NCBI RefSeq assembly: GCF_001427385.1
Contig: NZ_LMGJ01000012.1
Coordinates: 481,623 to 545,622, forward strand
Direction of reading: 5' to 3'
DNA: 64,000 nucleotides
Source: Mesorhizobium sp. Root157
GTDB lineage: Bacteria > Pseudomonadota > Alphaproteobacteria > Rhizobiales > Rhizobiaceae
Each line of letters opens with the position of its first letter. Position 1 is the stretch's first letter. Below the pieces are notes generated by a model, which did not search any database, was not told where the DNA came from, and saw only the letters and a program-made list of their open reading frames with translations. Shown one piece after another: positions 41,683-51,463 of this stretch. Made by a program: the position numbers and the translations under genes.

Positions 41683-43986
41683 TCACGCCGCTACCTTCAT
41701 CGAGCGGACGTGCTTCTTTAACGGGATGCGGACTGAGACGATGGTTCCTGCGCCTTCGGTCGAACGGATCTTGAGCGCGCCGCCGTGAAGTTCGGCCAGC
41801 GACCGGGAAATCGCCAATCCAAGCCCCGATCCTGTGTGGTTCTTGGAGAACTGGTTCTGAACCTGTTCGAACGGGCGTCCCAATTTGCTTAGCGCCTGCT
41901 TGGGAATGCCGCATCCATTGTCTTCTATGGTCAGGGTCAGAGCGCCGGACGTATTGCGGGCCCTGAGCGAGATATGGCCGCCTTGCCCGGTGAATTTCAC
42001 GGCATTCGACAAGAGATTGATGACGATCTGCTTGATGGCGCGGCGATCGGCGACAAGCGACAAGGCTTCGCCGATATTGGTTTCGACGGTGATGGCTTTC
42101 GCCGCGGCCTGAAGGGAAACAACACGAACCGTCTCGCGGATCAACGGGCAAAGGTCGATTTCCTCCCGCTCCATGGAGAACTGGCCGGCCTCGATCTTCG
42201 ACATGTCAAGGATGTCGTTGATGACACCGAGAAGATATTTGCCGCTGGAATTGATGTCGCCGGCATATTCATCGTAGCGTTTCGAGCCGAGCGGACCGAA
42301 CAGCGACTGCTGCATGAGCTCGGAAAAGCCGATGATCGCGTTCAGCGGCGTGCGCAATTCGTGCGACATGTTGGCGAGGAATTCGGACTTGGCCTGATTG
42401 GCCGCCTCGGCCCGCTCCTTCTCCTTCATGTATTTGCGGTTGAGTTCGGCAAGCTCCCGCGCCTTTTCCACTTCCGCCCTGCGGGCGAGGCTGAGATCGT
42501 GAATGGTCGACATGAGCCTGCGTTCGCTGTCGACCAGTTTGTCCTGATGTTGCCTGATCTGGGTAATGTCGGAGCCGACGGAAACGGTGCCTCCGTCACG
42601 GGTCTTCAGTTCGTTGACCTGCAGCCACCTTCCGTCAGCCAGTTGCCGCTCATAGGAGGCGCCTCCACGCATGCCATTGACATTGGCAAGCCGCCGCTCC
42701 GATGCGAAGGCCAGCATGCGCTCTTCCAATACCGCGCGTTGCGCCCCAGGCATCACATCGCGGTCGGTCAGGCCGTTGTCCTGTTGATACTTGGAATTGC
42801 ACATCACCAGACGGTTGGCTGAATCCCACAGGACGAAGGATTCATTGATGTTCTCGATGGCCGTGCGCAGACGCAGGTCGGCGGCCTCGGAGCGCAGCGC
42901 AAGGTGCCGCTGTTCGGTCACGTCGACGGCGATGCCGATGAGTTGGATTTCGGGGGCATCAGGGTCCATGACCTGTGCGCGGGCCCGCATCCACACCCAC
43001 TGTCCATTGGCGTGGCGCATGCGGAAAACTTGATCGATGTGATCGATTTCGCGAGCGACCACACGGTTGGCGATCTCGAACAGATTGCCGTCGTCAGGAT
43101 GGATGATGGCGTCCACTTCTCCGAACGACAGCATGGTCTCGCATGGCTCATAGCCCAGCATGTCGTACATTGAGGGCGACCAGTACATCTTGCCGCGAAC
43201 CATATCCCAGTCCCACAGGCCGCAACGGCCACGCACCAGCGCCATGTCTATCCGCTGGTGGCCTTCGAGATAGAGGCGGTCCGCAGCCTCGGCCCGCGCC
43301 GCCTGACTGAAATAGGCGTAGAGGATCACGATGAGCACGCCCGCCGTAAGCGCGAAAAGCGTAACGTTGAGCGAGACGGTCTTGCGCCATTCAGCGAACA
43401 CCGTTTCTTGCGGCACCAGAGCTGCCGCTGCGGCCGCCCCCCCATCCTGAATGGTCACCGAGGCATACCAGTCCTGGCCGTCGATCCTGACGTCGATAAC
43501 GCCAGCCCGCTCGCCGAACAGGAACAATGGTTGGCCTCCTGAAACGATACTGTCCAGGGTGCGGCCATACCAGCGTGTGGATCGTGGCGTGACGGCTGCA
43601 ATCTTGAACTTGCCGTCAGTGATGGCGAGGACATGGCCGGGGGCCATGGCGGCCTGACGGCTGACTTTCTCCAATAACTCTTGTTCGGCGCCGTCGGCCG
43701 CCGTGCCGTCGACTGCAGAGGCCAATTGGCCTGCTGCAAGTGTGAGAACTGCCTTGGCGCTGCGTTCGACATCGTCGTGCCAATTCATAAGAGAAACGCA
43801 GCGCACGGCTGCGACAACGACCAGGAACAGGATGATCAGTGCCGGGATGAGCCTGCGCAAGAAGGGCTCGGCCGCGAGCAGCCTTTGGTAGGCGGGTTGA
43901 GCGATGAGCCGCGTGTTGCCAGCTAGGCCGCCGCAGCGCTCAAAAACCGTCCCACCGGGCGCGCTCCACGCGTCCGCCTTGGCCAT
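41683..43986 (-). CDS. pleC: PleC-like PAS sensor histidine kinase
   Basis: A 767-residue membrane kinase: two membrane helices (about 46-64 and 205-225) around a periplasmic domain, two PAS domains (about 255-370 and 380-490), a coiled coil, His542 in NMSHELRTPLNAIIGFSEL, N box NLLSNAVKF, DNGCGI and GSGLGLAIS. The H box is that of DivJ/PleC kinases acting on DivK; an extracytoplasmic domain and PAS pair favour PleC. I recall the S. meliloti PleC gene lying next to glnE, as here. It follows pepN by 186 bases on the same strand. Confidence 0.78.
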   Translation of the reverse strand: MAKADAWSAPGGTVFERCGGLAGNTRLIAQPAYQRLLAAEPFLRRLIPALIILFLVVVAAVRCVSLMNWHDDVERSAKAVLTLAAGQLASAVDGTAADGAEQELLEKVSRQAAMAPGHVLAITDGKFKIAAVTPRSTRWYGRTLDSIVSGGQPLFLFGERAGVIDVRIDGQDWYASVTIQDGGAAAAAALVPQETVFAEWRKTVSLNVTLFALTAGVLIVILYAYFSQAARAEAADRLYLEGHQRIDMALVRGRCGLWDWDMVRGKMYWSPSMYDMLGYEPCETMLSFGEVDAIIHPDDGNLFEIANRVVAREIDHIDQVFRMRHANGQWVWMRARAQVMDPDAPEIQLIGIAVDVTEQRHLALRSEAADLRLRTAIENINESFVLWDSANRLVMCNSKYQQDNGLTDRDVMPGAQRAVLEERMLAFASERRLANVNGMRGGASYERQLADGRWLQVNELKTRDGGTVSVGSDITQIRQHQDKLVDSERRLMSTIHDLSLARRAEVEKARELAELNRKYMKEKERAEAANQAKSEFLANMSHELRTPLNAIIGFSELMQQSLFGPLGSKRYDEYAGDINSSGKYLLGVINDILDMSKIEAGQFSMEREEIDLCPLIRETVRVVSLQAAAKAITVETNIGEALSLVADRRAIKQIVINLLSNAVKFTGQGGHISLRARNTSGALTLTIEDNGCGIPKQALSKLGRPFEQVQNQFSKNHTGSGLGLAISRSLAELHGGALKIRSTEGAGTIVSVRIPLKKHVRSMKVAA

Positions 43987-44172
43987 GAAATGGCTCTCCC
44001 CAAAGCTCAGTTCTGCTTGGTGACCCGGTTACACCGCACGTCCGAATCGCCACTAAAGAATCAAAGGTGATTCGCCTTGTCCAGAGGCCGAGCCAAAAAA
44101 GATGAAAATTCGGCAAACAAAGAGGGCGTATGCCAAAATTCCCGGGCTCGGGCGGGGATTTCCTGGCTCAGC

Positions 44173-46818
44173 TCATACCAGGGTGCGGTCGATGATATCC
44201 CTGAGATCGGCTGACAAGTTCGACGTATTAGCCATGGTCAGCAATGCCTCTTTCGCCTTGGCCTGTCGTGCGGGCTCCAGTGATCGCCACGACCGCAGCG
44301 CCGTCGCTAGCCGTGCCGCGACTTGCGGATTGCGTTTTTCAATCTCAAGCACAGTCTCGGCGAAGAACCTGTAGCCGGCGCCGTCGGCGCGATGGAAGCC
44401 AGTCTGGTTGCCGCTGGAGAAGGTCCCGATCAGGGAGCGCAGCCGGTTGGGATTGGTGGACGAGAAGGCCGGGTGCGTCATCAGCATCCGTACCGTGTCG
44501 ACGGCTTGAGGTCCCGGCACGCTGGCCTGGATCTGGAACCATTTGTCCATCACCAGCGGGTCGGACGCGTATTTTGCCGCAAACGCCGCAATCGCCGCAT
44601 CCGCTTGGGGTGATCCGGGATGGCGGTGTGCCAGTACCATCAGGGCTGCCGCCAGATCGGTCATGTTGGCGGCGGCCTTGAAATGGCGCGCGGCGGTTTC
44701 CGCACCTCCATCAAGGCGCGACAGATAGTCGAGCAGAACGTTGCGCAAGGCGCGGCGGCCGGCGCTTTCGGCGTCGGGGCTGAATTGGCTGTTGTCGCGC
44801 AGACTGTCGTAGAGCACTTCGAACCGCTGTCTATTGGTCGAGGCGATGAAGGTGGCAAGCGCTTCGCGTGCCGCGAAAATGGCGTCCGGATCAATGTCCT
44901 TGCCGATCTCGCGCGCGATGTCCGCCTCGCTTGGCAGTGTCAGGGCAAGCGCGCGATAGGCCGGCTCCAGATCGCCATTCGTGGCTATCGTGCCTGCAAG
45001 GCCCCCCAGCCTGGCCGCGAAATCCGTTCCCTTGCCGCCGCGAAGGCGACGGAAGGCCGCGATCAAGGCGTCGGTCAAAAGCGTGTTGAAGGCTTGCCAG
45101 CGCGAGAACGCGTCGCTGTCGTGACCTGCGAGAAAGAACTTGTCGTCCGCCTTCTGTTCCACCGACAAGGTCACTGGAGCCGAGAATCCGCGATTGAGCG
45201 ACAGCGCTGGCCGCGCCGCTACACCGCTGAACCGGACAGTGTGGTGGCGTTTGCGCACCTGGATGACACCACCTTCGACAGTCGCGCCATCGACGCTGTC
45301 ATAGAGCAAATCCTTGCCGTCTTTGCCGACCAGACCGAAGGCCAGCGGAATGTGCATGAGCCGTTTGCGGCTCTCGGAAGGTGTCGGCGGAACCGACTGT
45401 TCGATCTCCAGTGTCAGTTGTTTTGCAGCCGCGTCGTAGTGCGAACTGACCGTCAGGTTCGGCGTGCCGGCCTGATTATACCAAAGCGCGAACTGCGACA
45501 GGTCGCGACCAGACACATCCGCGAACACCTGGACGAAATCCTCGATTGTCGCCGCGTCGCCGTCATGGCGCAGAAAATAGAGGTCCATGCCGGCACGGAA
45601 CGTTTCCGCGCCGAGCAGGGTGCGGATCATACGGACCACCTCGGAGCCCTTTTCATAGACGGTGGCCGTATAGAAGTTGTTGATCTCCCGGTAGCGGCGC
45701 GGCCGCACCGGATGCGCCAGCGGCCCCTGGTCCTCCGGGAACTGCATCGCCCGCAACGTCCGCACTTCGGCGATGCGCTTGACGCCGCGCGAACGCTGGT
45801 CGGCGGAAAATTCATGATCCCGGTAAACTGTCAGTCCCTCCTTCAGGCAGAGTTGGAACCAGTCGCGGCAAGTGATCCTGTTGCCTGTCCAATTATGGAA
45901 ATATTCGTGCGCGATGATCGCCTCGATATTGGCGAAATCGGCATCCGTCGCCGTTTCCTCGTCGGCCAGTACATACTTATCGTTGAAGATGTTGAGGCCC
46001 TTGTTCTCCATCGCCCCCATGTTGAAGTCGGACACTGCGACGATGTTGAAGACGTCGAGATCGTATTCGCGGCCGAACACTTCCTCGTCCCATTTCATTG
46101 ACCGTTTCAGTGCGTCCATGGCGTAGCCGGCCAGCCGCTCCTTGCCGTGCTCGACATAGATGCCGAGGTCGACTTCGCGACCGGACATGGTGGTGAAACT
46201 GTCCCCGACCTTGCCGAGATCACCCGCCACCAGCGCAAAAAGATACGAAGGCTTCGGGTGCGGATCTTCCCAGACGGCATAATGCCAACCGTCGGCAAGG
46301 TCGCCGCTTTCGACGGGATTGCCGTTGGACAACAGCAGCGGGGCTTCCTTGCGCCGTGCTTCGATGCGCACTGTGAAGACGGAAAGAATATCCGGACGAT
46401 CGAGGAAGTAGGTAATGCGTCTGAAGCCCTCCGCTTCGCACTGGGTGCAATAGACATTGTTTGAGCGATAGAGACCCATCAGCGCCTCATTATGCGCCGG
46501 GTCGATCTGGGTCTCGATGAGGAGCGTGAAGCGTGGTGTCGAGGGCAATGCATTCAGGGCAAGGCAGTCCGGGCTGGCGTCATAGGCGGACGTGGGAACC
46601 GCCACGCCATCGATCTCGATGCGTCGAAGTGCCAGGCCGTCGCCGTCGAGGATGAGCGGGCTATCCACGGCCACTCCAGCACGGCGTTCGACGGTCAATT
46701 CGGCTTTGACCATCGTTGCCTCCGGCGAAAGCCGAAAGGTCAACCGCGTTCGCAAAATGAGATAGTCGCTTGGCCGATAGTCCTCCAACTTGAAAACCTG
46801 GCCGGTATCGGTGCGCAT
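44173..46818 (-). CDS. pepN: Aminopeptidase N (M1 family)
   Basis: An 881-residue zinc aminopeptidase releasing N-terminal residues from peptides in the cytoplasm. The exopeptidase motif GAMEN is at 268-272 and the zinc site HEYFHNW at 304-310 with the third ligand Glu327 (LKEGLTVY). C-terminal helical domain is full length. ATG 46818 was chosen over 46875 because MRTDTGQVFKLEDYRPSDYL is the family N-terminus and AAAGGAAAG lies upstream. Confidence 0.97.
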   Translation of the reverse strand: MRTDTGQVFKLEDYRPSDYLILRTRLTFRLSPEATMVKAELTVERRAGVAVDSPLILDGDGLALRRIEIDGVAVPTSAYDASPDCLALNALPSTPRFTLLIETQIDPAHNEALMGLYRSNNVYCTQCEAEGFRRITYFLDRPDILSVFTVRIEARRKEAPLLLSNGNPVESGDLADGWHYAVWEDPHPKPSYLFALVAGDLGKVGDSFTTMSGREVDLGIYVEHGKERLAGYAMDALKRSMKWDEEVFGREYDLDVFNIVAVSDFNMGAMENKGLNIFNDKYVLADEETATDADFANIEAIIAHEYFHNWTGNRITCRDWFQLCLKEGLTVYRDHEFSADQRSRGVKRIAEVRTLRAMQFPEDQGPLAHPVRPRRYREINNFYTATVYEKGSEVVRMIRTLLGAETFRAGMDLYFLRHDGDAATIEDFVQVFADVSGRDLSQFALWYNQAGTPNLTVSSHYDAAAKQLTLEIEQSVPPTPSESRKRLMHIPLAFGLVGKDGKDLLYDSVDGATVEGGVIQVRKRHHTVRFSGVAARPALSLNRGFSAPVTLSVEQKADDKFFLAGHDSDAFSRWQAFNTLLTDALIAAFRRLRGGKGTDFAARLGGLAGTIATNGDLEPAYRALALTLPSEADIAREIGKDIDPDAIFAAREALATFIASTNRQRFEVLYDSLRDNSQFSPDAESAGRRALRNVLLDYLSRLDGGAETAARHFKAAANMTDLAAALMVLAHRHPGSPQADAAIAAFAAKYASDPLVMDKWFQIQASVPGPQAVDTVRMLMTHPAFSSTNPNRLRSLIGTFSSGNQTGFHRADGAGYRFFAETVLEIEKRNPQVAARLATALRSWRSLEPARQAKAKEALLTMANTSNLSADLRDIIDRTLV

Positions 46819-46968
46819 CCGCTTGCTTTCCTTTTGTTTTTGGTTAGGCAAGGCAAAGCCGTTGGCCCAAGACATACAAGGCCCGGTTCTTTACATGAAA
46901 CGGGACCGCGTCAACATGCCCGTACCGCCTGCACGCATCTGTTCCGCAACACAGGATGCCACTTCCAC

Positions 46969-47919
46969 GTGACTTCGCCCGAAGTCCCCGGCTCGCGGGG
47001 CGCTCTCACCGCAATTGCGCTGAAAGTCATGTCGGTGACGATTTTCGTCGCGATGTCGTCGCTGATCAAAGCGGCCGGGCAGGTGCCGGCGGGTGAGATC
47101 GTGTTCTTTCGATCCTTCTTCGCTATTTTCCCAATCCTGATCTTTCTGACATACAAGCGCGAGCTTCGCACCGCTTTCACTACCAAAAGGCCCATAGGCC
47201 ACATTTTGCGCGGTATTGTCGGTGTGTGTTCGATGGGCTTCACCTTTTTTGCATTGACCCGGTTGCCGCTGCCCGATGCGATAACGCTGAACTACGCCCA
47301 GCCGCTGCTAATCGTCGTATTCAGTTCGCTTTTTCTTGGTGAGGCCATCCGTGTCTATCGTTGGAGCGCGGTTGCGGTGGGGTTGGTGGGCGTCCTCATC
47401 ATCTCATGGCCGGAATTGACGCTGCTAAGTTCCGGATCGGCGATGGACGATCAGGAGGTGCTTGGCGTGATGGCTGCGCTGGCCGGCGCGGCCAGTTCGG
47501 CAGTGGCAGCACTTCTGGTTCGCAATCTGGTTCACACCGAGCGCACAGCCACCATCGTCCTGTGGTTTTCGATGGTGGCCAGCGTCCTGGCGCTTCTGAC
47601 ACTGCCTTTCGGCTGGCAGGCGATAAGTTCGACGCAATCCTTGCTGTTGATCGCTGCCGGATTCTGTGGCGGCCTGGCGCAAATCCTGATGACCGCCGCA
47701 TATCGACATGCCGAGGTTTCGGTGGTTGCGCCGTTCGAATACACCTCGATGATCCTCGCCATCGTGGTGGGATACATTGTTTTCGGTGACGTCCCGACAG
47801 CCTACATGCTGGTGGGTGGCCTGATCGTCGTTGCGGCAGGCATTTTCATTATCTTCCGCGAGCGCCAGCTCGGTCTGGAACATGCGCATGCGCGAAAGGT
47901 CACTCCCTCGCAAGGTTGA
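46969..47919 (+). CDS. DMT-superfamily (EamA) transporter
   Basis: A 316-residue inner-membrane protein with about ten hydrophobic segments arranged as two EamA repeats, such as GEIVFFRSFFAIFPIL and PLPDAITLNYAQPLLIVV in the first and ASVLALLTLPFGWQ and VAPFEYTSMILAIVVGY in the second. Substrates of this group are metabolites or amino acids; none can be named here. GTG 46969 gives the full first helix; it has only a weak AGGA upstream. Divergent from pepN. Confidence 0.87.
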   Translation: MTSPEVPGSRGALTAIALKVMSVTIFVAMSSLIKAAGQVPAGEIVFFRSFFAIFPILIFLTYKRELRTAFTTKRPIGHILRGIVGVCSMGFTFFALTRLPLPDAITLNYAQPLLIVVFSSLFLGEAIRVYRWSAVAVGLVGVLIISWPELTLLSSGSAMDDQEVLGVMAALAGAASSAVAALLVRNLVHTERTATIVLWFSMVASVLALLTLPFGWQAISSTQSLLLIAAGFCGGLAQILMTAAYRHAEVSVVAPFEYTSMILAIVVGYIVFGDVPTAYMLVGGLIVVAAGIFIIFRERQLGLEHAHARKVTPSQG

Positions 47920-47933
47920 CTGGTTGCGTCCGG

Positions 47934-48794
47934 CTATCCCAGCGACCGGAGCTTCATCTTCACTTCAAGAAAGTCACGCCAGGCAAGACGCTTATGTGCG
48001 GGCGTCCTCAACAGATAAGCGGGATGCAGCGTTGGCATCGCAGGAATGGTCGCGCCAGACGCGGAAGCGTAGGTGCGCCAGTTGCCCCGTAGCCGCAAGA
48101 TGCCTTCTGTGGTGTTGAGCAGCGTCTTGGCTGAGGCTCCACCGAGATGAACGAGCACTTTGGGGGCGACCAGTTCGATCTGGCGTTCTATGAACGGCCG
48201 ACAAATCTCGGTCTCATGCGGGGTGGGGGCACGATTGCCTGGCGGGCGCCACGGAATGACGTTGGCGATGTAGACGGAATTGCGATCGACGCCGATCGCA
48301 GCCAGCATCCGGTCGAGAAGTTGACCTGAGCGCCCGACAAAGGGTCGACCCTCGATGTCCTCATCGCGCCCCGGCGCTTCACCCACCAGCATGATGCTGG
48401 CCTGCGGGTTGCCATCGGCAAATACCAGGCTCTTGGCGGTAAATTTCAGGTTGCAGCCGTCAAACGACACCATTCGCTGGTGCAGCTCCTCCAGACTTGT
48501 CGCTTCCGCTGCCAATTGGCGGGCCATGGCCGCTTGCTGCTCGTCTGGAACCGCAGTTGCCTGAGAACGCTGGATCGGAGGTGATGGCTGCGCAGCCGGG
48601 GGTTGGAGGCTCCGTCTTGGCTCGCGCGGTTGGGCCGCAGCATTTGTCGCTGCGCGTGGCGTATCAGCCTGTCTCGCAGCTTGCATGAACCGGTTTGCCG
48701 GCTCGTCGGTCAATGCGTCATCCACCCCGGCTTCGGCGTAGAAGGCGAGAAGCGCATGCAAATCCAAAAGGGGGTCGGATACGGTGGCAGTCAT
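47934..48794 (-). CDS. Uracil-DNA glycosylase, family 4/5-like, with two Fe-S cysteines missing
   Basis: A 286-residue enzyme that removes uracil from DNA. Residues 1-105 are a low-complexity Ala/Pro/Gln linker; the catalytic domain follows with GEAPGRDEDIEGRPFVGRSG (138-157) and HPAYLLR (His257). In family 4 enzymes four cysteines bind a 4Fe-4S cluster. Here only Cys114 and Cys198 remain; the first and third positions are Phe111 and Trp182, so the cluster is probably lost. This appears to be a feature of the rhizobial type. Confidence 0.88.
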   Translation of the reverse strand: MTATVSDPLLDLHALLAFYAEAGVDDALTDEPANRFMQAARQADTPRAATNAAAQPREPRRSLQPPAAQPSPPIQRSQATAVPDEQQAAMARQLAAEATSLEELHQRMVSFDGCNLKFTAKSLVFADGNPQASIMLVGEAPGRDEDIEGRPFVGRSGQLLDRMLAAIGVDRNSVYIANVIPWRPPGNRAPTPHETEICRPFIERQIELVAPKVLVHLGGASAKTLLNTTEGILRLRGNWRTYASASGATIPAMPTLHPAYLLRTPAHKRLAWRDFLEVKMKLRSLG

Positions 48795-48854
48795 GGCGGC
48801 ACATTCGACGTATCGGTGCCGGTTTGCAAGTTTGTATGGATGATTGTGGGTGTT

Positions 48855-49505
48855 TCAGGTCGAGGGAATGCGTGGATCCTGCACCAGATAGAAGGTCCAG
48901 CGCGGTGTGTAGTCGGTGATGAGAAACTGGAACGACACTGGCGTTAAAGGATCGACTTGCCCGGTCGTGAACAGCAAGCGGTCGTAGGGTTCGAAACCGC
49001 GGTCGAATTTGGCGAATTTACTCGAGACGATGTTGTCCGGCGACTTGTTACGTTGGTCGAAGGAGAGGCCATCGCCGAAGACGCTTGCCCGATCGAGAAT
49101 CTCCTGCAATTCGAATTCGAATTCGATCCAGGGATGGCCGCTGTTGTTCAAAGTCTCGATGCGCATATGCATGACGCCGTTGGCGTAGTCGTTTGAAGGA
49201 TCGAATGGTCGTATCGGGCGCGTCGTGCGAATAGTGAGTGTTACCGGGGTTGCCGACTGAAACTCCTCGAAAATGACAAGCGGATCGGCCTGCGTGCCTG
49301 TGCCTGACACGCCGGTGATCTCGAAACCGCCAAGTTCGTCGGAAAACGTATAGGCGCCTGCCGGCCAGAGTTTTTGCTCACCTGCAACGCTCGATGGGCC
49401 ATTCGCTGCCGTCAGAAGGAAGATCGAAACGGTCAGCGACCCGGCATGACCGGGCAGCCTCCAAAAGCGCGTCGATGACAAGCCCTGCCGTCCAAAGGTG
49501 CGCAT
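48855..49505 (-). CDS. Probable secreted protein of unknown function
   Basis: A 216-residue protein. After a basic stretch comes a hydrophobic segment (HAGSLTVSIFLLTAANGPSS) that looks like a signal peptide ending near VAGEQ, then a beta-rich domain (PVTLTIRTTRPIRPFDPSND, HPWIEFEFELQEIL, PVSFQFLITDYTP). I do not recognise a family. The start at ATG 49505 is uncertain; 49541 is also possible. It lies 60 bases upstream of the glycosylase gene on the same strand. Confidence 0.7.
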   Translation of the reverse strand: MRTFGRQGLSSTRFWRLPGHAGSLTVSIFLLTAANGPSSVAGEQKLWPAGAYTFSDELGGFEITGVSGTGTQADPLVIFEEFQSATPVTLTIRTTRPIRPFDPSNDYANGVMHMRIETLNNSGHPWIEFEFELQEILDRASVFGDGLSFDQRNKSPDNIVSSKFAKFDRGFEPYDRLLFTTGQVDPLTPVSFQFLITDYTPRWTFYLVQDPRIPST

Positions 49506-49735
49506 GCCCCCACTATGGCCGATAAGCATGCTGTCGCACACTCAAAAAACCGCGATGGTCCAAACAGGTAGGGTCGCCAATATTTGACGTTTACGTTAGC
49601 GTAAAATATTGTGAAGCTGAGGTTTGCCGAGGGAAAACGCGGGTGTTCGGATACCGCAGGTTTTACGTCGCGATTTGATGCGCTATGGAGCGCTGGAGCC
49701 AGCAAAGTATCGGCCAGCCAGGTTCGGAGGGATTG

Positions 49736-51415
49736 ATGAGCGAAACTGAGCGCGAAAGCATGGAGTTCGACGTGGTCATCGTCGGCGCGGGGCCTGCTGG
49801 GCTGGCCGCTGCGATCCGTCTCAAGCAGGTCAATCCCGATTTGTCGGTGGTCGTGCTGGAGAAGGGCGGCGAGGTCGGCGCTCACATCCTTTCAGGTGCC
49901 GTGGTCGATCCGATCGGCATCGACCGCCTGCTGCCGGGCTGGCGCGAGGAAGGCGGCCATCCTTTCAAGACGCCGGTGACCGACGACCATTTCCTCGTCC
50001 TTGGGCCTGCAGGGTCGGTGCGCCTGCCAAACTTCCTGATGCCTCCGCTGATGAGCAACCACGGCAACTACATCGTCTCGCTGGGCAATGTCTGCCGCTG
50101 GCTAGGCTCGAAGGCCGAGGCGCTTGGCGTCGAAATCTATCCGGGCTTTGCAGCGGCTGGTCTGCTCTACGATGAGTCCGGTAACGTCACTGGCGTCTAT
50201 ACCGGCGACATGGGCGTGGAGAAGGACGGTTCGCACGGGCCTGCCTATGCGCCCGGAATGGCGCTGATGGGCAAATATGTGCTGATCGGCGAGGGCGCGC
50301 GGGGCTCGCTCTCCAAGCAGTTGATCAACAGGTACAAGCTGGATGAGGGGCGTGGGCCGGCCAAGTTCGGCATTGGCCTGAAGGAGTTGTGGCAGGTCCA
50401 GCCGGAGAAGCATAGGCCGGGGTTGGTGCAGCATTCGTTCGGCTGGCCTCTCGACATGAAGACTGGCGGCGGTTCCTTCCTGTATCATCTGGAGGACAAT
50501 CAGGTCGCCGTCGGCTTCGTCGTTCACCTCAACTACAAGAACCCCTATCTCTCGCCGTTCGAGGAGTTCCAGCGTTTCAAGACGCATCCCTCAATCCGTG
50601 GCACTTTCGAAGGCGCCAAGCGCGTCGGCTACGGCGCGCGCGCTATCACCGAGGGTGGCTGGCAGTCGGTGCCGAAGCTGTCGTTCCCTGGTGGCGTGCT
50701 GATGGGCTGTGCAGCAGGCTTCGTGAACGTGCCGCGCATCAAGGGTTCGCACAACGCTGTGCTGTCGGGCATGCTGGCGGCGGACCATGTCGCCGAGGCG
50801 ATCGCAGACGGCCGCGCCAATGACGAACTGTCGGCCTATGAGACCGCATGGCGCAGCAGCGCCATCGGCAAGGATTTGAAGAGGGTGCGCAACGTCAAGC
50901 CGCTGTGGTCGCGCTTTGGCACCATTGCCGGCGTCGGCATCGGCGGGCTCGATATGTGGCTGAACACGCTGTTCGGCTTTTCGCCATTCGGTACGCTGAG
51001 GCATGGCAAGACCGATGCTGCGTCGCTGGAGCCCGCTTTGAAGCACCAAAAGATAGCCTACCCGAAGCCGGATGGCGTGCTGACCTTCGACCGCCTGTCC
51101 TCAGTGTTCTTATCCAACACCAACCATGAGGAAGACCAGCCGGTGCATTTGCAGGTCAAGGACATGGCGCTGCAGGAGCGATCCGAGCACGATGTTTTTG
51201 CCGGCCCCTCGACCCGCTATTGTCCGGCCGGCGTGTATGAATGGGTCGATGCTGAAGGCAACGCCGCCGCTGACCCATCAGCCAAGGATGTGCATTTCGT
51301 CATCAACGCGCAGAACTGCGTTCACTGCAAGACATGCGACATCAAGGATCCAAACCAAAATATCAACTGGGTACCGCCGCAAGGCGGTGAAGGCCCCGTC
51401 TACCAGAATATGTGA
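49736..51415 (+). CDS. Electron transfer flavoprotein-ubiquinone oxidoreductase
   Basis: A 559-residue membrane-bound flavoenzyme that passes electrons from reduced ETF, loaded by acyl-CoA dehydrogenases, to ubiquinone. The FAD site is VVIVGAGPAGLAAAIRLK near residue 10, and the C-terminal 4Fe-4S domain has CPAGVYEW and NCVHCKTCDIKDP with the family end PQGGEGPVYQN. ATG 49736 has GGAGG 5 bases upstream; an earlier in-frame ATG at 49685 is not needed. It would serve the isovaleryl-CoA dehydrogenase encoded at 61443. Confidence 0.96.
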   Translation: MSETERESMEFDVVIVGAGPAGLAAAIRLKQVNPDLSVVVLEKGGEVGAHILSGAVVDPIGIDRLLPGWREEGGHPFKTPVTDDHFLVLGPAGSVRLPNFLMPPLMSNHGNYIVSLGNVCRWLGSKAEALGVEIYPGFAAAGLLYDESGNVTGVYTGDMGVEKDGSHGPAYAPGMALMGKYVLIGEGARGSLSKQLINRYKLDEGRGPAKFGIGLKELWQVQPEKHRPGLVQHSFGWPLDMKTGGGSFLYHLEDNQVAVGFVVHLNYKNPYLSPFEEFQRFKTHPSIRGTFEGAKRVGYGARAITEGGWQSVPKLSFPGGVLMGCAAGFVNVPRIKGSHNAVLSGMLAADHVAEAIADGRANDELSAYETAWRSSAIGKDLKRVRNVKPLWSRFGTIAGVGIGGLDMWLNTLFGFSPFGTLRHGKTDAASLEPALKHQKIAYPKPDGVLTFDRLSSVFLSNTNHEEDQPVHLQVKDMALQERSEHDVFAGPSTRYCPAGVYEWVDAEGNAAADPSAKDVHFVINAQNCVHCKTCDIKDPNQNINWVPPQGGEGPVYQNM

Positions 51416-51463
51416 GAGGGCCGCGGCGGGACCGTCTTGACTGCCGTCTGTCCGGCGAAGGGC

